28,498 nt of DNA, taken from positions 4,123 to 32,620 of the forward strand of contig DAHY01000041.1 in the NCBI GenBank assembly GCA_002498605.1, written 5' to 3'. Numbering within the stretch: position 1 is the first letter of the stretch; each line of letters begins with the position of its first letter. Below are positions 7,659 through 16,577 of the stretch, piece by piece. The notes under the pieces are model-generated. The model worked only from the letters and a program-made list of their open reading frames with translations. It did not search any database and was not told where the DNA came from. Source of the DNA: Methanomassiliicoccaceae archaeon UBA404. Its GTDB lineage: Archaea > Thermoplasmatota > Thermoplasmata > Methanomassiliicoccales > Methanomethylophilaceae. The position numbers were made by a program, and so were the translations under genes.

Positions 7659-7739
7659 TATAACCTTTGTAACGGTCATCAAAAATATAACATTAATAAC
7701 TGTTATAATACATATAACGTCTATAACGTTATATCCTAT
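7659..7739. promoter_or_regulatory. Triple 27-nt operator array in a divergent promoter
   Basis: TATAAC-N5-TAAC occurs at 7659, 7686 and 7713, exactly 27 nt apart. In copies 2 and 3 the second TAAC is followed by a mirrored GTTAT, giving the perfect 12-nt palindrome TATAACGTTATA at 7722-7733 and ATAAC-T-GTTAT at 7696-7706. Copy 1 overlaps the predicted TATA box of the leftward CARF-like gene; copy 3 abuts TATATATT (7737-7744), a TATA box for the rightward set. The array is best read as binding sites of the CARF-like regulator. Confidence 0.7.
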
Positions 7740-7764
7740 ATATTCACGTAACCCCTATAATGTA

Positions 7765-7781
7765 CTGTGCGAAACGCACAG
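7765..7781 (+). promoter_or_regulatory. Perfect 7-bp hairpin in the leader of the NYN gene
   Basis: CTGTGCG, loop AAA, CGCACAG. If transcription starts about 27 nt after TATATATT (7737-7744), the stem-loop would lie almost at the 5' end of the mRNA, 12 nt before ATG 7794. It could protect the transcript, hinder ribosome entry, or be a target of the encoded RNase. Confidence 0.55.
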
Positions 7782-7793
7782 GATTGATGAAAT

Positions 7794-8426
7794 ATGTCAT
7801 TTAGAACAATAAACAAAAACGACCGGGTTATGATATTCATGGACCTGTCAAATGTAACACGCGGATTAAACGAACTTGAAGGTCTTGAAAACTGCCTGAT
7901 AGATCACGTTGACTTGGTTAACGAACTGGTTGACGGCAGAAATATCGTCGGTGCAATGGCCTTTGATTCAAAGAGTTACTTCAGAGCAAACAGATCCGTA
8001 GGCGATTATCTGTCCGAAATAGGATATAAAGTCGTAGGAGGGCACTTTGCCGACGGAAAGCAGAAGGAAGTGGATGTTTCCATAGCCGTTGAGATGCTTA
8101 TGCACGCGGTGAACGATCACTATGATGTTGCTATTCTGATAAGCGGTGACCGGGACTTCATACCCGCTATAAGCGCCGTGCAGAGTATGGGCAAAAAGGT
8201 TGAAGTTGCCGCATTTGACCACTGCATCACAGATGCTATGGTGTATGCCTCTGACGCTTACACAGATCTTTGCAAGATACCCATGGTTTACTACTTCCCG
8301 TCCTACGATTGTATCGATGAAGCAGTCGAAGAATATGATTCGGAAACAGCTCACAACGATGATTTGGGCTTTGAACCGTTGGAAAATATGATTATGGACG
8401 AAATGAAGAGCCAGGAGGCGGAGTAA
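7794..8426 (+). CDS. NYN-domain (LabA/DUF88-like) ribonuclease
   Basis: A 210-residue protein with a PIN-like NYN fold (about 10-170). The acidic metal-binding residues are visible: D17 and N20 in MIFMDLSNV, D94 in EVDVSIAVEM, and D119/D121 in AILISGDRDFIPAI, followed by GKKVEVAAF. NYN proteins are generally RNA endonucleases. Residues 175-210 form an acidic tail. This is the first gene of the rightward set; its TAA is directly followed by the next ATG with no gap, so the two are translated together. Divergent placement from the CARF-like gene suggests that the RNase is switched by it. The substrate is unknown. Confidence 0.8.
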   Translation: MSFRTINKNDRVMIFMDLSNVTRGLNELEGLENCLIDHVDLVNELVDGRNIVGAMAFDSKSYFRANRSVGDYLSEIGYKVVGGHFADGKQKEVDVSIAVEMLMHAVNDHYDVAILISGDRDFIPAISAVQSMGKKVEVAAFDHCITDAMVYASDAYTDLCKIPMVYYFPSYDCIDEAVEEYDSETAHNDDLGFEPLENMIMDEMKSQEAE

Positions 8427-9875
8427 ATGAGGAGAATGATTGATACCAGAGATTACGGCAGAGTTAACTCTGATTCGATGGACAAGAACGATAAAATGGC
8501 CGGTAAAGATCTTACCGATGTTCAAAGAAATTACCTCATTAGCAGAGGTATAAGGTATCACGACGGAGACATCCTAGGAAGATTGCACATTCTTTTGTTT
8601 TCACAGGATGAAAACGGAGAAATTGCCAGCTACTTCGATGGGAAGAGAGCAAATCTCGATCGGAATTCTCCGGTTGTCGTAAAGCGTGACGAATTATGGA
8701 TCTGCCATGTTACGATGAACACTGATAAGTTAGGATACGCCAAACCTTTGCAAAAGGTAAATCCGGGCGATATTCTCAAAATGAACGGGAAGATCGAACA
8801 GATAGCTGAATATATGTGGATAAAGAGGCCCAAGGAGGTTGCAAAGCACGTGGATGCCGGGGACGGACTGGCCAAAATCGATGAATTGACCGACAAAATC
8901 GAGAGTCTGCAAAGTGATTACGAAGTAGCTTTGACGGAACTCAAAGGGAAGGAAGAAGCCGGAAAAGCACTTCGGTCCGAAATCGAAGAAGAGTTCAGGC
9001 AATCCGAGGCAAAACTCGTGGAGGGGCACAGAAAGGAACTTGAAGAACTCCGGGAAGAGTACGATACATCCGAGAAAGATATGATCAATAAATACAACGG
9101 TACATTGAAAACTCTCAAAGATGAACTGGACGAGCTCAATGAACAAAACAAAAAGATCTCAGAAGAGAAAAATAACATGACAAGCAACGAAGATATTCAA
9201 AAACTGAACGTAAAAATTCATATGCTTCAGGATGAAAAGGTAATGCTCCGCAACCAGATTAATGCAATGGATGACAAGATTATCCAAAAAAAGAACGAAT
9301 TCCTTTCGGAAAAAAGAACAATATCCGATTACTATGAAAGCAAAATTGAAAGTTTAGAGAAGGCGTTGTAGGATCTAGAGCAGAAACTTGCCATCACTTC
9401 AAAGGCGTCCAATCCTTTTACGGATATCAAGAGCGTTGATATTGAAGATATGCAACGTTCTTTGGATGAAAAGGATCGTGAAATCGTATTTCTTCGTGCG
9501 AACATAACAAACATGTCAGCCCGGCTTAAAGATATGCAAAATATGAAGAACGAAATCGATAAGAACGTCAATTCTTCGGTTATCGTTGATAGAGAGAACA
9601 CGAAAACAAGAAGTATGTTCTCCATGACAGGATCGGTTATTCGTGTTTCGGCCGATGAATTCAAGTGTTCTCTTATCGATGAAGGGCCATACGCAGTCAA
9701 GATAAACGCTGACAGAACCGTAATGCGATTCGTTCCCGACGAATACGGCAATGCGACCTGTTCAAACGGCATCATCCGCGTTCCCGACCTGAGCTTAATC
9801 AAAGTTCTTGACGGTAAAATGGGAGAACTTAACTGGAGAATGGTGAACGGAGACACTCTGGAAGTCAGCATCTGA
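8427..9875 (+). CDS. Coiled-coil protein with in-frame amber codon (candidate pyrrolysine protein)
   Basis: Reading through TAG 9369-9371 gives one 482-residue product. Residues 25-140 form a beta-rich N-terminal domain, about 150-380 a long coiled coil, and 385-482 a second beta-rich domain ending in LEVSI. The amber is codon 315, inside the coil (ESLEKAL, amber, DLEQKL), and heptads continue across it. The 26 codons from the TAG to the next ATG (9450) are open, in frame and coiled-coil-like, and ATG 9450 has no good ribosome-binding site. No gene in the window ends at TAG. Pyrrolysine insertion is therefore likely; a recent CAG-to-TAG nonsense mutation or sequencing error is the alternative. 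Function unknown; perhaps a scaffold for the flanking nucleases and helicase. GGAGG (8415-8419) precedes the start. Confidence 0.7.
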
Positions 9876-9884
9876 GGTGTAACA

Positions 9885-10643
9885 ATGTTTGACGGAAGAC
9901 GAGCAATAATCGATATCGACGACGAAAACAAAGTTGTTTATTTCGATACGTACAAGCTGAAGAAAATCACAGGAACCCGCGTGGCCCCCATATTAGGGGT
10001 CGGCGAGTTCTCAACCCCTTTCAAGGTTGCCTGTGAAATGGCCGGACTGTATCCCGGCGATAAGAAAAACAAGTACATGGAGGCCGGGAACATAATCGAA
10101 CCTGTTCTTCGCAAGTATGCTTTCGAAAACATAGACAGAGTTTCAGATCTGTTGGGGTTGGAAGGTTCAGTGAAGGTTGAAGAACCCGTTGAAGGCAAAG
10201 AATGCGGGTACGATCACTTCCATCATGACAAAAAGTTCGGCGGAATGGTTGACGGTTATATTCACGCGGACGGCGCAAGAAGAGCAATTCTGGAGATTAA
10301 GACTTCCGGTATGAAGGAAGCATGGAAGGACGACTCCGGAGGCTATACGAACCTGTCGGAGCAATATATGTATCAGGCCTCGTTATACGCGGAACTTTCG
10401 GGACTGGAGGATATAGTGTTCGTAATAGGTTTCTTGGAAGAGAAAGATTATGCCAGACCCAAACAATGGGTTCCTGACGAAGATAACACTCATTTCATTT
10501 TAAAAAAGAAAGTGGCTATGAGTGAACCCATGAAGGAATGCTCCGAATGGTACGACGAGTATCTGAAGCAGGGATTTACGCCGGAATGGACCGATAAGGA
10601 TGCTGATGTTTTGAAGTATCTCAAGGCGTTCAAGCCTCGATAA
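9885..10643 (+). CDS. PD-(D/E)XK nuclease, YqaJ/Cas4-like
   Basis: A 252-residue protein with the core of the PD-(D/E)XK fold: GNIIE72P (the early G-x3-E motif), MVD123GYI, AILE137IK139, and Q164ASLY168 (the QxxxY motif of lambda-exonuclease/RecB/Cas4-type nucleases). These residues bind the metal ions that cut DNA. No four-cysteine Fe-S cluster is seen, which separates it from typical Cas4 and AddB. GAGGTG overlapping the previous stop serves as Shine-Dalgarno, and the gap to the coiled-coil gene is only 9 nt, so it belongs to the same transcript. It probably works with the SF1 helicase downstream on DNA ends. Confidence 0.8.
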   Translation: MFDGRRAIIDIDDENKVVYFDTYKLKKITGTRVAPILGVGEFSTPFKVACEMAGLYPGDKKNKYMEAGNIIEPVLRKYAFENIDRVSDLLGLEGSVKVEEPVEGKECGYDHFHHDKKFGGMVDGYIHADGARRAILEIKTSGMKEAWKDDSGGYTNLSEQYMYQASLYAELSGLEDIVFVIGFLEEKDYARPKQWVPDEDNTHFILKKKVAMSEPMKECSEWYDEYLKQGFTPEWTDKDADVLKYLKAFKPR

Positions 10644-10765
10644 CCTAATTGTTTAACGGGAAACGATCCGCATGTTTGCGCGGATTCGCAAAAAATCTGT
10701 GAACAAACGGTCTGATTCCACATGAGATTTATTCAGATTGTGGAGTTTAAACTTTAAAGAGACAA

Positions 10766-10794
10766 CCCGATTCAGATGATATAATCAAATCGGG
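10766..10794 (+). repeat. Inverted repeat in the gap before the helicase gene
   Basis: CCCGATT (10766-10772) and AATCGGG (10788-10794) are perfect 7-bp arms with a 15-nt loop. A second 6-bp pair, ATCCGC/GCGGAT, lies at 10666-10685. With TTATATT at about 10874-10880 just before the helicase start, the 255-nt gap may hold both an end for the first transcript and a separate promoter for the helicase. Confidence 0.4.
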
Positions 10795-10898
10795 CTGTTA
10801 ATCGATTCGTAAACAACGGGGATGATTTTACCGAAGAGGTTCAAATCGTATCCGCAGAAATACCGGGATTACTTATATTAAAACAGGGGAGACGGATT

Positions 10899-13037
10899 AT
10901 GGGGAACGGATTACTCAGGGATATATGCGTGGAATCCTGCGATTCCAATTATGCATACATTGAAGCTCAGCAATTATCGGACGAAACACAGGGAAGAGTC
11001 CTTACCAAAGTCGAGGATTTCAGAATTCATGGTGAACACGTCATACTGCAAATGGGGAGAAAAATTCACGATACGTCGACTTTGGGGTTGGCAATAGGAA
11101 ATAAAGTATTCTTTGAACCGGACGTAACCTTCGATAGATTCGATGAAGTATCCTCTACAGTTGTGCTGTTCCCCAGCGATAGAGTCCTGCCGTTGCTCGA
11201 TAAAGAAAAGCTGAAGAGAACTGGAGAAGGAATCAATCTTTTTGTCGATTTGAAGTGGTTGATTAATCGTACAAAAAAGTACTACGCTGATTTCGGAGAT
11301 ATGATCGGACTTCCGGATTTCACGGACACGGAGGAAGTGGACGCAGATTCAATTCAGTTCCCAGAAGGGATGAAACCCTCCGAACAGCAAAGAGAAGCTG
11401 TCAAGACGATACTATCATCCAATCTGTCCTATGTCTGGGGCGCACCCGGAACGGGAAAAACTCAGTTTGTGCTTGCAACTGCAATGATGGAACTCCTTAG
11501 AAAGGGTAAACGCGTTGCAATATTCGCGCCGACTAATAATGCCGTTGAACAGGTTCTCAGAGGTTTGTTAAAAATAATCGAAAGGGAAGATCCTTACGGA
11601 AAATTCATTGACATAAAGAAGGATATTCTTAGACTGGGACTGGCAACATCGGAATTTATAAAAGAGTATCCGGACGTGTGCGAAAACAGGGAAGTTTACG
11701 GTAAACTTCTCTCGAAGAAAAATGCTATGGGTATGTTGGATGAGTTGATTTTCGAAAGAAAATGTGACGTGCTAAAGGCTCATTTTGATGAAATCGAAGT
11801 GTTGATGGGCGAAGAGTATCCGGATGCTGATTACGAGGGCAAAAAGAGGGTAATGAAGCAAATCAGAATCTATATACGGGAGATTAAAGCGGTTTTGTCC
11901 GACAGTGAGACATACGGACATTTGGCGGATGATTTCGATGAATACAACGTGCAGACAAAAGCAAAAATCATTGCCGATGTATTGTATAAGAGATCCCGTC
12001 CCGCGCTGGACATCGAAATTTATAAAACAATGTCCGACGAAGATATCGAGGAATTAATGGAACCTCTGAAAAGGGAAATAGCCGAATTGGAGAAGTCGGA
12101 TTCCTCTAAAAAAGCGGAAGATGCCAAGGTTCTTGCGATGACGCCTCAGGTATTTATGGGAAGATTCGCGCCCATGTCGGATATAAGCGATAAAATGGGA
12201 CTGAACGTGGATCATATTTTTGTTGACGAGGTCGGTTATTGCAGTCTTATAAACACCCTCCCGTTGTTTGCCGTCGGTGTTCCGATTACGATGCTCGGAG
12301 ATCACTTACAGTTACCTCCGGTGTGTTCTGTGGATCGCGAGGTTCTTGCTGATGGCATAAAGAATGAAAATTTCATGAGATACGGTTTTCTGTGGGATAT
12401 TCCCGCACTCTTTGCCGAATCCTTTCTGACCAAAGGAATCGAATGGTTACAAAATGCTTATCTGGAAGAAATGGACCCGGAGTTGGAATTAACACAAAGA
12501 GCCGATCTTACAATATCTCATAGATTCGGTGACAACTTTGCCGAAATTCTTGACGAATGCATATATATGAACGGAATAACCGGAGTTTCAGAGCACCCTC
12601 TGAGAATTGAGTGTTTGAACGCAGTATCCGGTAAAAGAGATAAAAGAGAAAATTACGAAGAAGTTAAAATAATCGGCGAGTTTTTGATGGAAAACCCGAT
12701 GGAAACGGATGAATACGTTATTCTTACGCCATATAAGGATCAAGTCGGTCTTTTGAAGTATTATTTGCCGGAAGCAAAAGACAATGTTTTGACAGTGCAC
12801 GGATCCCAGGGAAGAGAGTGGGATACCGTAATCCTTAGCGTTGCGGACAGCGGTTCCGTTGAGCGGGAGGTTCCGTTGAGATTTACAAGCACCGTAGACG
12901 AAGCATCCATAGGACGCAAAGTGATCAATACAGCAGTGTCCAGAGCAAAGAAAAACCTTGTTGTTGTTTGCGATAGAAAGTTCTGGTCCGCCAAGGAAGG
13001 TGAATTAATTGGTAAACTTGCGACGTATTCTGAATAA
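10899..13037 (+). CDS. SF1 (UPF1/DNA2-like) helicase
   Basis: A 712-residue helicase. Motifs in order: EQQREAV (Q-like), Walker A GAPGTGKT (181-188), motif Ia FAPTNNAVEQVL, Walker B VD443E444VG, motif III GDHLQLPPV, motif V VHGSQGREWDTV (H634 region) and motif VI NTAVSRAKKNLVVV. An N-terminal domain of about 155 residues and an alpha-helical insertion (about 250-410) between Walker A and B resemble UPF1/DNA2/SMUBP2-type SF1B enzymes. It unwinds DNA or RNA using ATP. GGGGAGACGG precedes ATG 10899. It overlaps the transglutaminase-like gene by 29 nt. With the PD-(D/E)XK gene upstream this recalls split DNA2/AddAB-like pairs. Confidence 0.88.
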   Translation: MGNGLLRDICVESCDSNYAYIEAQQLSDETQGRVLTKVEDFRIHGEHVILQMGRKIHDTSTLGLAIGNKVFFEPDVTFDRFDEVSSTVVLFPSDRVLPLLDKEKLKRTGEGINLFVDLKWLINRTKKYYADFGDMIGLPDFTDTEEVDADSIQFPEGMKPSEQQREAVKTILSSNLSYVWGAPGTGKTQFVLATAMMELLRKGKRVAIFAPTNNAVEQVLRGLLKIIEREDPYGKFIDIKKDILRLGLATSEFIKEYPDVCENREVYGKLLSKKNAMGMLDELIFERKCDVLKAHFDEIEVLMGEEYPDADYEGKKRVMKQIRIYIREIKAVLSDSETYGHLADDFDEYNVQTKAKIIADVLYKRSRPALDIEIYKTMSDEDIEELMEPLKREIAELEKSDSSKKAEDAKVLAMTPQVFMGRFAPMSDISDKMGLNVDHIFVDEVGYCSLINTLPLFAVGVPITMLGDHLQLPPVCSVDREVLADGIKNENFMRYGFLWDIPALFAESFLTKGIEWLQNAYLEEMDPELELTQRADLTISHRFGDNFAEILDECIYMNGITGVSEHPLRIECLNAVSGKRDKRENYEEVKIIGEFLMENPMETDEYVILTPYKDQVGLLKYYLPEAKDNVLTVHGSQGREWDTVILSVADSGSVEREVPLRFTSTVDEASIGRKVINTAVSRAKKNLVVVCDRKFWSAKEGELIGKLATYSE

Positions 13038-13635
13038 GGATAAGATAACGCTTAATTGTAACTACGGGGCAAAAAGATACTCGATCACGATTGACAAGAT
13101 CAAGAGCCCTTATGCGGGACTGATGCCTACAATGATGAGTCTGGATTTTCTTCCGTACTATTCCACAATAGACGACCCTGCGATTATTGATGCGTCCGAA
13201 CAATTAGCTTCCCAATTGAAAGGAAGGGACGACAGAATAAAAGCCGCAGTTGTATTGGCCATGGTTCAACAGAATATCAAATACAAGTACGATGAGGAAA
13301 TCTACGGCTGTCTTGATGTGTGGGGATTGCCGGTAACCGTTGCGGATCTGGGCGTCGGCGATTGCGATTGCATGTCCAATCTGTATGTTTCGCTGGCTCA
13401 TAATCTGGGATTGGATGTAATCAGTGTTATTGTCAGCAGACATATGTTTCCCGCTGTGTGTTTTGACGGCGGGCACGGCAGATCTTACGAGTTTGACGGC
13501 AAGACATATTTCCATATGGAAGCGACTGACGAAGTTCCGGTTGCGGGAAGATACTGGGACATTCAGTCTGTCGAAGCCGCCGATTATCCTAAAATACCGA
13601 CAGAGCAGTTCAAAGAATATTTGGCGGAAATGTAA
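13009..13635 (+). CDS. Transglutaminase-like cysteine protease-fold protein
   Basis: A 208-residue protein whose central part fits the transglutaminase-like fold: C119 in GVGDC119DCMSNLYVSLAHNLGL matches the G-x-C nucleophile helix, H145 in SRHMFPAV the catalytic histidine, and E171/D174 in FHMEATDEV the acidic residue. Members act as proteases, peptidases or crosslinking enzymes. No signal peptide is seen, so it should be cytoplasmic. The start is TTG 13009, supported by GGAAGGTGA just upstream; it lies 29 nt inside the helicase gene, so translation is coupled. A protease beside nucleases suggests activation by cleavage or cleavage of a target, which is speculation. Confidence 0.65.
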   Translation: MVNLRRILNKDKITLNCNYGAKRYSITIDKIKSPYAGLMPTMMSLDFLPYYSTIDDPAIIDASEQLASQLKGRDDRIKAAVVLAMVQQNIKYKYDEEIYGCLDVWGLPVTVADLGVGDCDCMSNLYVSLAHNLGLDVISVIVSRHMFPAVCFDGGHGRSYEFDGKTYFHMEATDEVPVAGRYWDIQSVEAADYPKIPTEQFKEYLAEM

Positions 13636-13766
13636 CATACGGAATAATTAATCTGCGTGAATTTTTACGGTTTCAGTGCAAAATACGCATCGGAAAAATA
13701 TTTTTTTCGTATAAGGAAACGGTATTATCAATTAACACGGACCCATCTTACAAAAGGCGTTATTCC

Positions 13767-14237
13767 ATGACAGAAAAGCGAACCCCCGAACAGATAAGTT
13801 ACAATATGTCCCGTATACGCAGCAAAGACACGAAAATAGAGCTTATGTTAAGGAAAGAACTGTGGTCGAGAGGAATCCGATACAGAAAAAATGTTGCCGG
13901 TATTATCGGAAAGCCCGATATAGCCTTCATAGGACCGAAAGTGGCCGTATTCTGTGACAGCGAATTCTGGCACGGATTCGATTGGGATGAAAAGAAACAC
14001 GACATTAAAACCAACAAAGAGAAATGGATAGCAAAAATAGAACGCAATATGGAAAGAGACGCGGAAGTAAACAAATCCCTGAAAGAGCAGGGCTGGACGG
14101 TTTTAAGATTCTGGGGCAACGAAATCGAAGATAATGTTTCGGCATGCGCCGACGAAATAGAATCCGTACTGGCCGATAAAAAGAGGTGCGAGACCGACCG
14201 ACGGAAACAACGCGCTCCGAACGATGCCGAGAAGTAA
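13767..14237 (+). CDS. Vsr-like very-short-patch-repair endonuclease
   Basis: A 156-residue Vsr-family nuclease. It shows NMSRIRSKDTKIELMLR at the start of the domain, GKPD51IAF with the catalytic Asp, FCDSEFWH69G, and the RNMERDAEVNKSLKEQGWTVLRFW segment. Vsr nicks DNA at T:G mismatches left when 5-methylcytosine deaminates. The zinc-binding cysteines of the Escherichia coli enzyme are not evident, and D64 replaces its H64. The two C5-cytosine methyltransferases in the window are plausible partners. It has its own Shine-Dalgarno (AAAGGCG, 13753-13759) and converges on the AIPR gene. Some Vsr-like proteins act as restriction nucleases rather than repair enzymes. Confidence 0.85.
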   Translation: MTEKRTPEQISYNMSRIRSKDTKIELMLRKELWSRGIRYRKNVAGIIGKPDIAFIGPKVAVFCDSEFWHGFDWDEKKHDIKTNKEKWIAKIERNMERDAEVNKSLKEQGWTVLRFWGNEIEDNVSACADEIESVLADKKRCETDRRKQRAPNDAEK

Positions 14238-14350
14238 ACAAAACTGTTAATCGTACATTCCGATTATTGTACATTTCACAGATTGCATATTACATATCGG
14301 TGAATTATTCTTCCGTATGGCAGAATGGGCGGTTTGCGACATGAACTATT

Positions 14351-16456
14351 TCAGAAATCCATGCCCTCGTCCCTCAGTCTGTCCCAGATTTTTTTAATGG
14401 CGTTGCATTGTTTTTCCGACGGGGCTTTTCCCGAGGTATTCATACGTGCGGCAACCGAAAGTAAATCCGTGTCAAACCCATTCAGTTGTTTGTTTTCAAT
14501 GCCCCAATTAAGTACCCTTTCCCAGTATCTTTCTCCCTGGTTTACCACCCATATGCTGTTGTTCATATTGGCCTTTCGGGTCTCGTCCTTACGGGCAGTC
14601 CGGGTATTGTATTCTGTTCGTTTTGTAGACGTGACAAACTTGTTGATATCCGCAATAAAATCGATTTCCATCGGCCAGACAATATCCCATGCAGTTTTGC
14701 TTTTACAGTAATCAAAGAGATTTCTGGAAGTGTCCTCTATTTCGGTTTGTAACCGCTCACGTATTTTTTCGGCGTTATGCAAAAGCTGTTCCAGCAACTC
14801 CTCGGGTGCAGATTGAAGATCCCAAATAAGATCCAGATTCAGATTATACCCTTTCTGATTCAACATATGAATCAGTTTGGATATAGAATAGGATGTCAAA
14901 CATTTTCCTTCCCCCGAGACGACCCAGGGGGCTATACTTCTATTGGTCAGTTTTTTTCTTAAAGACTCGTAAATGATTGCAACGGCAACGGTTTCTTTGA
15001 AATAACGATCATTGATATTTGCACCGGGTATATTTGTGGAGGTCCACTCCTTTTCCACATCTTCTCCGAACCGTACGAAATTGGCTTCGGGTGCCTTACT
15101 GACGTCGTAAGGTTTCTTTTCCAGGGTGTTTCTGTATCTGGCAAAATCTGTTTTGGTGATAACCTGATTTTTGGGATTTTCTATTTGAAATTTTCTGATT
15201 TCGGAAGGGGACATACCCAGTGTTTCCTGCATATAGGATCCGCGGGCCCTCTCATAATACCATTTCGTGGAATAAACAGAACCCTGTACGGCGGGAGCGC
15301 TGATTCTGCGGGAAATTCTTTCAATTTTGATATGGAAAGGAGAGTTCGAAAAGAAATCGGACTTTCCGACTTTATTCTGGCTGTTGGAGTATTCGGATAT
15401 CAGCCTGGTGATTTCCTCGGGCGCTTCTTCGGGGATTACACAGATTTTCATAGGCACGTATATATCGCTGACGTCCACGGGATTTCTGCCCGTGGTCGCG
15501 TTGTATATCGTTGCCGTGGTCTGGCCTCCGTTGACGATCTGCAATGATTTCATTCTTGTAATCTTCAAACCTTCGGGTGTAGATTCAAGCTCGATTTCGT
15601 TTGCCGTGGTGGTAATTCCGTTATTGTATGCAAAAAACCGCTTGGGTTCGTTTTTAATGGAATCCCTTATACCTTTGTTTACCTTGCCCCTGAATGATAA
15701 AAACGATCTGACATTGGATTCCAATAACTGCCCTCCGTATTTTTCGTAAAATTCGGCCAACAGTTTTCCTGGCATAACGCAGAGGTACGCGTCGTAATCG
15801 GCACCTTCGGAAATTTCGTTGGCTTTAATGCAACTGATTCCCTCGTAACCGTAATCTTCCAAAACAATATCGATGTCCTGGTTGATCCTTTTGGACATCA
15901 ATTCCGTAAAATATTTTTCTATGTCCCATACAGCGACGTGAGTCTGTTTTCCGTCGATGTATTCCACATTCAGTCCTTTTATCGTTCGATCGCTGAGTTT
16001 ATCGTCGGTAATGACGAATATGCGGAATCTTTCTATTTTGGATTTCGATTCTTTAAAAAGATCTGCAACATTATACGCCGGCGAACCCTTTCTGAGAAAT
16101 TTGAATATGGTCCCGTCAAAAGAGTGTTTGACGAATCTTATTACACGTTCGCACATGGTTTCTATATCGGTTTTGGTGAACGTGCCCGGTTCGTCGTTTC
16201 CGGTATATTTACAACAGAACAGGGACAGGGTGCCGTCGATTTTATTTTCATCGTCAAAAAAGAAACCGTCGATTTCAATTTTTTTGTTATTCGGCCCCGA
16301 ACCATTGAAATAACACGGGTTGAAACCGTCGCACTGAGACAATTCGCACAGCTCGTTTGCAATTTCGGCAAGGAAAGACTCGCGTCTGTCGTCCTCTTCG
16401 CCGTATTCGGAATTAACGCGGTTAATAATTTCTGTTCTGAATGCACCGGAATCCAT
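14351..16456 (-). CDS. AIPR-family protein
   Basis: A 701-residue protein with the AIPR (abortive infection phage resistance) domain. Diagnostic segments are VRSFLSFRGKVNKGIRDSI (249-267), FFAYNNGITTTANEI (274-288) and LQIVNGGQTTATIYN (305-319). The N-terminal 120 residues contain IDGFFFDDE and LSLFCCKY, a possible degenerate nuclease-like sheet. AIPR proteins occur with Z1 and MutL-like genes in defence islands. ATG 16456 is supported by a TATA box at about 16477-16485, which predicts a leaderless mRNA. It is transcribed divergently from the Z1 operon through a shared 121-nt promoter region, and converges with the Vsr-like gene. Confidence 0.88.
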   Translation of the reverse strand: MDSGAFRTEIINRVNSEYGEEDDRRESFLAEIANELCELSQCDGFNPCYFNGSGPNNKKIEIDGFFFDDENKIDGTLSLFCCKYTGNDEPGTFTKTDIETMCERVIRFVKHSFDGTIFKFLRKGSPAYNVADLFKESKSKIERFRIFVITDDKLSDRTIKGLNVEYIDGKQTHVAVWDIEKYFTELMSKRINQDIDIVLEDYGYEGISCIKANEISEGADYDAYLCVMPGKLLAEFYEKYGGQLLESNVRSFLSFRGKVNKGIRDSIKNEPKRFFAYNNGITTTANEIELESTPEGLKITRMKSLQIVNGGQTTATIYNATTGRNPVDVSDIYVPMKICVIPEEAPEEITRLISEYSNSQNKVGKSDFFSNSPFHIKIERISRRISAPAVQGSVYSTKWYYERARGSYMQETLGMSPSEIRKFQIENPKNQVITKTDFARYRNTLEKKPYDVSKAPEANFVRFGEDVEKEWTSTNIPGANINDRYFKETVAVAIIYESLRKKLTNRSIAPWVVSGEGKCLTSYSISKLIHMLNQKGYNLNLDLIWDLQSAPEELLEQLLHNAEKIRERLQTEIEDTSRNLFDYCKSKTAWDIVWPMEIDFIADINKFVTSTKRTEYNTRTARKDETRKANMNNSIWVVNQGERYWERVLNWGIENKQLNGFDTDLLSVAARMNTSGKAPSEKQCNAIKKIWDRLRDEGMDF

Positions 16457-16476
16457 TATGAGGAATTGTTTTTCGA

Positions 16477-16552
16477 ATATATAATGTGAACTTCATAAAA
16501 CAATAAATTACATCGGTGCCAGATGTACTGTTTTTAGAATCAAATATATATA
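16477..16552. promoter_or_regulatory. Divergent AIPR / Z1 promoter
   Basis: AATATATAATG at about 16477-16487 serves as TATA box for the leftward AIPR gene (ATG 16456) and AAATATATATAAA at 16542-16554 for the rightward Z1 gene (ATG 16578), each about 25-28 nt from its start codon. Midway lies TACATC (16509-16514) paired with GATGTA (16522-16527), a 6-bp inverted repeat that could bind a shared regulator. Confidence 0.6.
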
Positions 16553-16577
16553 AAGAACCCATCCTAATTATGATTAA

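Noticed and set aside
9450..9875. Separate 141-codon gene starting at ATG 9450
   Set aside because: The frame is open back to the amber codon, coiled-coil heptads continue without a break, and no good ribosome-binding site precedes 9450; a read-through product explains it better.
10838..10847. GGTTCAAATC, like a tRNA T-loop
   Set aside because: The flanking five bases on each side do not pair and no cloverleaf can be built around it.
14325..16489. Several open frames on the + strand across the AIPR gene, up to 183 codons
   Set aside because: They are antisense shadows of the AIPR coding sequence, which has clear family motifs along its length.
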